DNA from: Planctomycetota bacterium
Lineage (GTDB): Bacteria > Planctomycetota > J058
Reading direction: 5' to 3'
Assembly: GCA_019636275.1 (NCBI GenBank)
Contig: JAHBXY010000029.1
Coordinates: forward strand, 1 to 64,000
Length of the DNA stretch: 64,000 nucleotides
Below the pieces are notes generated by a model, which ran no database searches, was not told the DNA's origin, and was given only the letters and a program-made list of their open reading frames with translations. A program made the translations under genes and the position numbers. Of the stretch, positions 59,691-64,000 are shown piece after piece. Within the stretch, counting starts at the first letter, position 1; every line of letters begins with the position of its first letter.

Positions 59691-60449
59691 TCAGGGGGCG
59701 AAGCGGACCGGGAGGGCGCGGGCCCGGGCCAGGCGCGCCAGGTACTCCTGACGGCGGATGCGCCGCGGGAGGAAGATCCGCGTCGCCTCGGTCTGGTACT
59801 GGATGTCGCACAGCGCGAAGCCGCGGGCCCGGAGGCGCTCGACCAGCGCCACGACGGCGACCTTCGACGCGTCCGTCTCGCGGTGGAACATGGACTCCGC
59901 CATGAACGCGCCGCCGAGGCTCACGCCGTAGAGGCCGCCCGCCAGGCGGCCGTCGCGCCAGGTCTCGACCGTGTGCACGACCCCGCGCGCGAAGAGCTCG
60001 CCGTAGACGCGGACGAAGTCGGCGCTGATCCAGGTGGACGGCCGGTCGGCACAGCCCGCGACCACCTCGTCGAACGCGGTGTCGACGCGCACCTCGAACC
60101 GGCCCTGCCGCACGGTGCGCTGGAGCCGGCGCGGCACGTGGAGCGCGTCCAGCTCGAGCACCGTGCGCGGGTCGGGCGACCACCAGCCGAGCTCCCCGTC
60201 GGCCTCGGCCATGGGGAAGATCCCCTTGCCGTAGGCCTCGAGCACCAGCTCGGGCGTGAGCGCGCCGCCGATCGCCACGCAGCCGTCGGGCCCGGCGCGC
60301 TCCGGGTCGGGCAGCGGCGGCGGCGTGGGGAGCACGACCCGGCGCCGCCACACGCGGGCGTAGAGGTACTCGAGGAGCGCGCGAGCGTCGGCGTCGCCGC
60401 CGCCCGGGTCGTCGTCGTCCTCGTCGTCGTCGCTGGCGCTTCCCGGCAC
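59691..60449 (-). CDS. aat: Leucyl/phenylalanyl-tRNA-protein transferase
   Basis: Transfers Leu or Phe from tRNA to N-terminal Arg or Lys, marking proteins for ClpAP degradation (N-degron pathway), in the cytoplasm. About 252 residues. Characteristic sequence: YGKGIFPMAEADGELGWWSP, DPRTVLELDALHVPRRLQRT, then GLYGVSLGGAFMAESMFHRE and TDASKVAVVALVERLRARGF. The first ~20 residues are acidic and the start is uncertain (GTG 60449 taken). No clp genes are near. Confidence 0.93.
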   Translation of the reverse strand: MPGSASDDDEDDDDPGGGDADARALLEYLYARVWRRRVVLPTPPPLPDPERAGPDGCVAIGGALTPELVLEAYGKGIFPMAEADGELGWWSPDPRTVLELDALHVPRRLQRTVRQGRFEVRVDTAFDEVVAGCADRPSTWISADFVRVYGELFARGVVHTVETWRDGRLAGGLYGVSLGGAFMAESMFHRETDASKVAVVALVERLRARGFALCDIQYQTEATRIFLPRRIRRQEYLARLARARALPVRFAP

Positions 60450-60495
60450 GCGCCCTCCACCATCGTCGACGGCGGGGCGAGCGCAAGGGGGCGGC

Positions 60496-61449
60496 CTACA
60501 CGGGCAGGCCGACCGGCGGCGTCGAGAGCACGCGGGCGAGGCGGTTCGGGTAGTCCGTGATGATCGCGTCCACGCCGAGCTGGACCAGGGCCTCGAGGCG
60601 GGCCGGGTCGTTGGCGGTCCACGTGTGGACGCTGACCCCGCGCGCGTGAGCGGCGTCGATCGCGGCCCGGTCGAGCGCGCTCGCGCCCTCGCGCGCGAAG
60701 GCCTCGGCGCCGAAGCCGAGGGTGTCGACGTCGCCCACGCAGCCGGGGTTCCACGCGTCGCCGCCGACGACCTCCGCGACGTAGCGCCCGGGGTCGGCCA
60801 GGCGGGCCACGCACAGGGCGGCGACCGGCAGCTCGGGCGCCAGGCGCTTGGCCTCGACCAGCCCGGCGTGGTCGAACGATGAGAGCAGCACCTGCTCCTG
60901 CATGCCCAGGCGGCGCACGAGCTCGACCACGGCCGCGACGAGCCCCTCGTAGCGGCGGGGGACGAGCTTCAGCTCGACGTTCACGCGGCGCCCCCGGGCC
61001 CGCGCCAGGAGCAGCGCCTCCTCGAGGCTCGGCGGGTGGACGCGCCCGCCGGCGAGCGCCGCCAGGGCGGCCGGGCCGAGCCACGCGGCCCGCTCCTCGT
61101 CGGTCGGCCCCGGCGGCGCCGGCGCCCCGCGCTCGAGCGCCTCGACGAACCAGGAGCCCGCGTCGAGCGCGCGCAGCTCCTCGAGCGTCAGGTCCGAGAC
61201 GAACGCGCGCTCGCCGCCCGGGCGGCGCCGCCCCGCGTCGGTCGTGCGCCCCAGCCGGTCGTCGTGGAAGACGACCGGGCGCCCGTCGCGGCTGGGGTGC
61301 ACGTCGAGCTCCACCATGTCGGCGCCGAGGTCGAAGGCCAGCTCGAAGCTCTCGAGCGTGTTCTCGGGGCGCAGGCCCATGGCGCCGCGGTGGCCCACGT
61401 TGGCCACGCGCGTCGGGCGCGCGCGGCCGCGCAGGTAGGGGTTGCTCAT
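60496..61449 (-). CDS. Glycerophosphodiester phosphodiesterase
   Basis: A 317-residue GDPD-family TIM barrel that hydrolyses glycerophosphodiesters to glycerol 3-phosphate and an alcohol. Seen: NVGHRGAMGLRPENTLESFE (catalytic His and metal-binding Glu), MVELDVHPSRDGRPVVFHDD (metal ligands and second His), VNVELK, LLSSFDHAGL, then VHTWTANDPARLEALVQLGV and DAIITDYPNRL at the end, all typical. No signal peptide, so probably cytoplasmic. ATG 61449 is preferred over GTG 61455 because TAGCAT ends 8 nt before it. Confidence 0.9.
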   Translation of the reverse strand: MSNPYLRGRARPTRVANVGHRGAMGLRPENTLESFELAFDLGADMVELDVHPSRDGRPVVFHDDRLGRTTDAGRRRPGGERAFVSDLTLEELRALDAGSWFVEALERGAPAPPGPTDEERAAWLGPAALAALAGGRVHPPSLEEALLLARARGRRVNVELKLVPRRYEGLVAAVVELVRRLGMQEQVLLSSFDHAGLVEAKRLAPELPVAALCVARLADPGRYVAEVVGGDAWNPGCVGDVDTLGFGAEAFAREGASALDRAAIDAAHARGVSVHTWTANDPARLEALVQLGVDAIITDYPNRLARVLSTPPVGLPV

Positions 61450-61457
61450 GGCCACGC

Positions 61458-61507
61458 ATGCTACTCGGTGCCCGTCCCTGGCACGGCCGGGCGGTGGCCT
61501 CTAGAAT
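61458..61507. promoter_or_regulatory. Divergent leaderless promoter pair TAGCAT / TAGAAT
   Basis: TAGCAT on the minus strand (61458-61463) ends 8 nt before the GDPD ATG. TAGAAT on the plus strand (61502-61507) ends 8 nt before the moaD GTG. Neither gene has a ribosome-binding site, so both probably start at their first codon. Confidence 0.5.
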
Positions 61508-61515
61508 CGCCCCCC

Positions 61516-61773
61516 GTGCCTCCTCGGTTCGAGCTCGAGGTCCACCTGTTCGCGTCGGTGCGTGAGGCGGTCGGACGCGACCGGGTGCGCGTCGCGCTGG
61601 ACGCGCCCGCCCGGGCCGCCGACCTGCTCGACGGGCTCGCGCGCGAGCACCCGGCGATCGCGGCCGCGCGCCGGTCGCTGGCGGTCGCCGTGAACCAGGC
61701 GATCGTCGGGCCGGACCACGCGCTCGCGCCGGGCGACGAGGTGGCGCTGATTCCGCCGGTGGGTGGGGGGTAG
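61516..61773 (+). CDS. moaD: Molybdopterin synthase small subunit
   Basis: An 85-residue ubiquitin-like sulphur carrier, ending in the required PPVGGG (Gly-Gly terminus, thiocarboxylated to give sulphur to precursor Z). It starts FELEVHLFASVREAVG and has LAVAVNQAIVGPDHALAPGD typical of MoaD. GTG 61516 follows TAGAAT with 8 nt. The next gene is moaE, 2 nt after the stop; together they form molybdopterin synthase. No other moa genes are visible here. Confidence 0.92.
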   Translation: MPPRFELEVHLFASVREAVGRDRVRVALDAPARAADLLDGLAREHPAIAAARRSLAVAVNQAIVGPDHALAPGDEVALIPPVGGG

Positions 61774-61775
61774 CG

Positions 61776-62279
61776 GTGTCGAGCGACCAGGGCGACGTCA
61801 TCCTGCTGCAGGAGGAGCGCCTCGACGCGGGCTGGGCGCACGAGGCCGTGCGCGACCCGCGCGCGGGCGCGATCTGCTGCTTCGAGGGGACCACGCGCCA
61901 GGAGCACGAGGGCCGCGCGGTGGCGTCGCTCTCGTACGAGGCCTACCGCGACATGGCCGAGCGCGAGCTGGCGGCGATCGCCCGCGAGGCGCGCCGGCGC
62001 TTCCCCGGGCTCGTGCGCGTGTGCCTGGCCCACCGGCTGGGCGAGGTCGCGCTGACCGAGGCGAGCGTGCTGGTGGCCGCCTCGGCGCCGCACCGCGCGG
62101 AGGCCTTCGAGGCCTGCCGCTTCGCGATCGACGCGCTCAAGGCGAGCGCGCCGATCTGGAAGAAGGAGTTCTACCGCGACGGGGGCGACGCGCGCTGGGT
62201 CGTGAACCGCGAGGCGCGCGGCGCGGAGGTCGCCCCCGGCGTGCCGCCGCGCGCGGGCGGCGGGCAGGGTAACCTCTGA
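61776..62279 (+). CDS. moaE: Molybdopterin synthase catalytic subunit
   Basis: A 167-residue protein that inserts two sulphurs into precursor Z to form the molybdopterin dithiolene. Family signatures: GAICCFEGTTRQEHEGRAVA (normally G-a-.-.-F-.-G-.-.-R), LSYEAYRDMAERELAAIARE, LAHRLGEVALTEASVLVAAS and the catalytic KASAPIWKKEFYRDG (Lys pair). The C-terminal ~25 residues are a Gly/Ala/Pro tail. GTG 61776 is translated directly after moaD. A GC hairpin follows the stop. Confidence 0.93.
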   Translation: MSSDQGDVILLQEERLDAGWAHEAVRDPRAGAICCFEGTTRQEHEGRAVASLSYEAYRDMAERELAAIAREARRRFPGLVRVCLAHRLGEVALTEASVLVAASAPHRAEAFEACRFAIDALKASAPIWKKEFYRDGGDARWVVNREARGAEVAPGVPPRAGGGQGNL

Positions 62280-62289
62280 GGCCAGGAGA

Positions 62290-62341
62290 GCGGCAGCGCG
62301 TCGGAGCGCGCGGAGCGGAGCGGGCGGAGACCCGCTGCCGC
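62290..62341 (+). terminator. Hairpin after moaE
   Basis: GCGGCAGCG (62290-62298) pairs with CGCTGCCGC (62333-62341) around a purine-rich loop with GGAGCGGAGCGGGCGGAG. It lies just past the moaE stop codon. There is no U-run. Flanking it, CAGGGTAAC occurs both at the end of moaE (about 62266) and at about 62358. Confidence 0.35.
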
Positions 62342-62397
62342 GCACGAGCAGGCGGACAGGGTAACGCGGTCGAAGCGCGCGGAGGCGGGGCACACCG

Positions 62398-63567
62398 ATG
62401 AACGACGGCGCGGAGCGGGCCGAGGACGACGCGGCGGCCGGGGCCAAGGGCGGCAAGAAGGCCAGGCCCGCCACGAAGAAGGTGGCCAAGGCCAAGGCGC
62501 CGGCGAAGAAGACCCGCGCGGCGAAGCCCGCCGGCGAGGACGAGCCCTCGGCCGAGGGCGCGGGCGCCAAGAAGAAGGCCGGCAAGAAGGCCGCCAAGGC
62601 GGGCAAGAAGGCCCCGGCGGCCAAGGCGCCGGCCGAGGCCAAGCCGGCCGCCGGGGGGCGCAAGACGGCCAAGAAGGACCCGGGGTCGCCGCTGACGAAG
62701 GCGCCCGGCCCGGGGAAGGCCTGGGACGAGGTCGAGCCGTCGGCCGCCGACCTCGCCTCCGAGGAGGGCGTGAGCGACGAGGGGGCCGCCCTGCTCGGCT
62801 CCGGGGACGACCTCATCGGGGGCGGCGCGGAGGACGACCTGGTCGAGGCCGGCGCCGAGGTGGGGCTCGGCTCGGAGGACGACGCAGCGCCTGCGGGGGA
62901 CGACGACATCCAGTACGGCCTGACCGAGGACGCCGAGGGCAGCTTCAGCTCGGAGGACGCGGTCAGCCCGCTCCTCGACGACGCCGAGGACGAAGACGAG
63001 GACGCCGAGGACGAGGACGAGGACGAGGACGAGGCGGAGGACGAAGAGGAAGAGGACGACGAGGACGAAGAGGAGGACGAAGAAGACGAGGACGTCGACG
63101 ACGACGACGACGAGGGGCGTCGCCGGCGCAAGAAGAAGAAGCGCAAGAAGAAGCGCGCGGCGACCGCCGTCCGCCGGGACACGGCCTGGGAGGACGACGA
63201 GCCGCCGAGCCGGCCCGCCGCGCCCGCCGCGCCGGTGCGCGCCCCCGTGGCCACGGCGGCGACCGGCGCCGCGCCAGCGGCCGGAGGCCCCGGCGCGGCC
63301 GAGGGCGACCGCGCCCGCTACAGGCGCGGCCCCAAGCCCAACACCCTCCTCCCGCCCGACGAGGCGGCGCGCAAGCTGATGGAGAAGCCGTCGGTGGTCA
63401 CGGCCCTCAACTGGATGCGCGTTGCCGACAAGACGCCGCCCGACCTCCTGCGGGAGCTCCAGCGCAAGCTCGAGACCCACCTCTGGCTGAAGGAGGAGGA
63501 CCCGAACGTGAAGATCGATCTCGACCGCGCCTTGCGCAGGGCCGAGAAGCTCCTGGGCATGGACTGA
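62398..63567 (+). CDS. Charged protein with histone H1-like N-terminus
   Basis: A 389-residue cytoplasmic protein of three unlike parts. Residues 1-105 are Lys/Ala/Pro-rich (KKARPATKKVAKAKAPAKKT), like the H1-like C-termini of bacterial nucleoid proteins. Residues about 105-240 turn acidic, ending in some 45 nearly unbroken Asp/Glu residues, then an abrupt basic block (RRRRKKKKRKKKRAA). Residues about 300-389 look folded (YRRGPKPNTLLPPDEAARKL, NWMRVADKTPPDLLRELQRK, WLKEEDPNVKIDLDRALRRA). No family is recognised for the folded end. ATG 62398 has no clear ribosome-binding site. Likely DNA- or RNA-binding through the basic parts, with the acidic part acting as an internal counter-charge; this is inference. 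Confidence 0.7.
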   Translation: MNDGAERAEDDAAAGAKGGKKARPATKKVAKAKAPAKKTRAAKPAGEDEPSAEGAGAKKKAGKKAAKAGKKAPAAKAPAEAKPAAGGRKTAKKDPGSPLTKAPGPGKAWDEVEPSAADLASEEGVSDEGAALLGSGDDLIGGGAEDDLVEAGAEVGLGSEDDAAPAGDDDIQYGLTEDAEGSFSSEDAVSPLLDDAEDEDEDAEDEDEDEDEAEDEEEEDDEDEEEDEEDEDVDDDDDEGRRRRKKKKRKKKRAATAVRRDTAWEDDEPPSRPAAPAAPVRAPVATAATGAAPAAGGPGAAEGDRARYRRGPKPNTLLPPDEAARKLMEKPSVVTALNWMRVADKTPPDLLRELQRKLETHLWLKEEDPNVKIDLDRALRRAEKLLGMD

Positions 63568-63616
63568 GCGAGGTGGACGCCGAGCCTCCGAGTCGCCGCG
63601 CCCCGGAGGCGGCGCG

Positions 63617-64000
63617 GTGAGCGGGGTCCTGCTGGCCCTGTTCTTCGTCCTCCTCAACGGCTGGTTCGTCCTGGCCGAGTTCGCCCTCGTGAAGGTGCGG
63701 ACGACGCGGCTGCGCGAGCTGGTCCAGGAGGGCAGGGCGGGCGCCAAGCTCGCCCTGCACATCACCGGGCGGCTCGACCAGTACCTCTCGGCGATCCAGC
63801 TCGGCATCACGCTCGCGTCGCTGGCCCTCGGCTGGGTCGGCGAGCCGGCCCTGGCGCACCTGATCGAGCCGCTCGTGGCCCGGCTGCCCGGCGCGGCCCT
63901 GATCTCGCACGGCATCGCCGTGGGCATCGCCTTCGGCGTGATCACGTTCCTGCACGTGGTCCTGGGCGAGATGGCGCCCAAGACCATGGCGATCCTGCGG
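63617..64000 (+). CDS. CNNM/CorC-family (DUF21) transporter, 3' end outside window
   Basis: The first 128 codons of a membrane protein that runs past the window. GTG 63617 follows GGAGGCGGCGC. Hydrophobic SGVLLALFFVLLNGWFVLAE is the first membrane helix; then FALVKVRTTRLRELVQEGRA, GRLDQYLSAIQLGITLASLA and LGWVGEPALAHLI, and VITFLHVVLGEMAPKTMAI (DUF21 G-E-x-x-P-K motif). This is the standard N-terminus of CNNM/CorC/YfjD magnesium- or cobalt-related transporters, which continue with CBS and CorC_HlyC domains. Confidence 0.9.
   Translation, partial: MSGVLLALFFVLLNGWFVLAEFALVKVRTTRLRELVQEGRAGAKLALHITGRLDQYLSAIQLGITLASLALGWVGEPALAHLIEPLVARLPGAALISHGIAVGIAFGVITFLHVVLGEMAPKTMAILR

Overview
The window is very GC-rich throughout (most third codon positions are G or C) and densely coded on both strands. 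I see no rRNA, tRNA or CRISPR array. Gene content suggests a free-living, deep-branching, envelope-bearing bacterium, most likely a high-GC Planctomycetota member or a related soil or sediment lineage. Myxococcota is the main alternative. The clues are TPR, FHA and Hanks-kinase proteins, PilZ, a VCBS/ASPIC-UnbV secreted protein, Uma2 duplications, and TPR/PDZ proteins that begin with a small 'DG..eG.v' domain. An orphan ftsL-ftsI pair indicates a peptidoglycan-synthesising cell. The lineage call is inference.

Layout. 1-7.6 kb: a long TPR protein (5' end outside the window), a secretin-STN-like lipoprotein, a TerB-like protein and a full-length cobalamin-dependent methionine synthase. 7.6-8.2 kb: a gene-poor stretch with two copies of a dispersed hairpin repeat. 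8.2-14 kb: a secreted phosphodiesterase-like lipoprotein, two FHA+DUF4388-like paralogues around a D-2-hydroxyacid dehydrogenase, a PH-like membrane protein and a frameshifted periplasmic TPR protein. 13.9-15.8 kb: a compact ParA ATPase plus two ribbon-helix-helix-like proteins, followed by a helically phased array of palindromic 15-mers, which resembles a partition cassette with a centromere. 16-18.2 kb: two badly frameshifted genes, one DUF4303 plus beta-propeller. 18.2-28.9 kb: CYTH phosphatase, DMT exporter, CBM-esterase, PilZ, PrcB-like protein, ftsI-ftsL, methyltransferase, and a Ser/Thr kinase-TPR protein. 28.9-33.1 kb: GldA/GldFG/DUF4340-type ABC system. 33.4-35.4 kb: tandem, divergent GAPDH genes.

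35.4-37 kb: a retron-type reverse transcriptase. Its upstream leader has perfect 12-nt inverted repeats enclosing msr/msd-like stem-loops, so it is a strong candidate for an undescribed retron. A divergent lipoprotein shares its promoter region. 39-46 kb: SRPBCC protein, a recent tandem duplication of a Uma2 nuclease gene, two PDZ/peptidase paralogues (one with the zinc motif lost), and a DUF433/DUF5615 toxin-antitoxin-like pair. 46-52.8 kb: a five-gene overlapping operon of envelope or secreted proteins. 52.8-64 kb: YkgJ-like Cys-rich protein, mutM, App1-like phosphatase, kinase-TPR, an HATPase-like protein with a response-regulator/Ser-Thr-kinase fusion, aat, a glycerophosphodiesterase, moaD-moaE, a histone-H1-like charged protein, and the start of a CNNM/CorC transporter.

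Two themes run across the window. First, about eight genes are split by small frameshifts while their protein sequence continues cleanly in the next frame. This suggests indel errors in a GC-rich assembly more than widespread gene decay. Second, several start codons lie only 6-8 nt after a TAnnnT hexamer with no ribosome-binding site, which points to frequent leaderless transcription.
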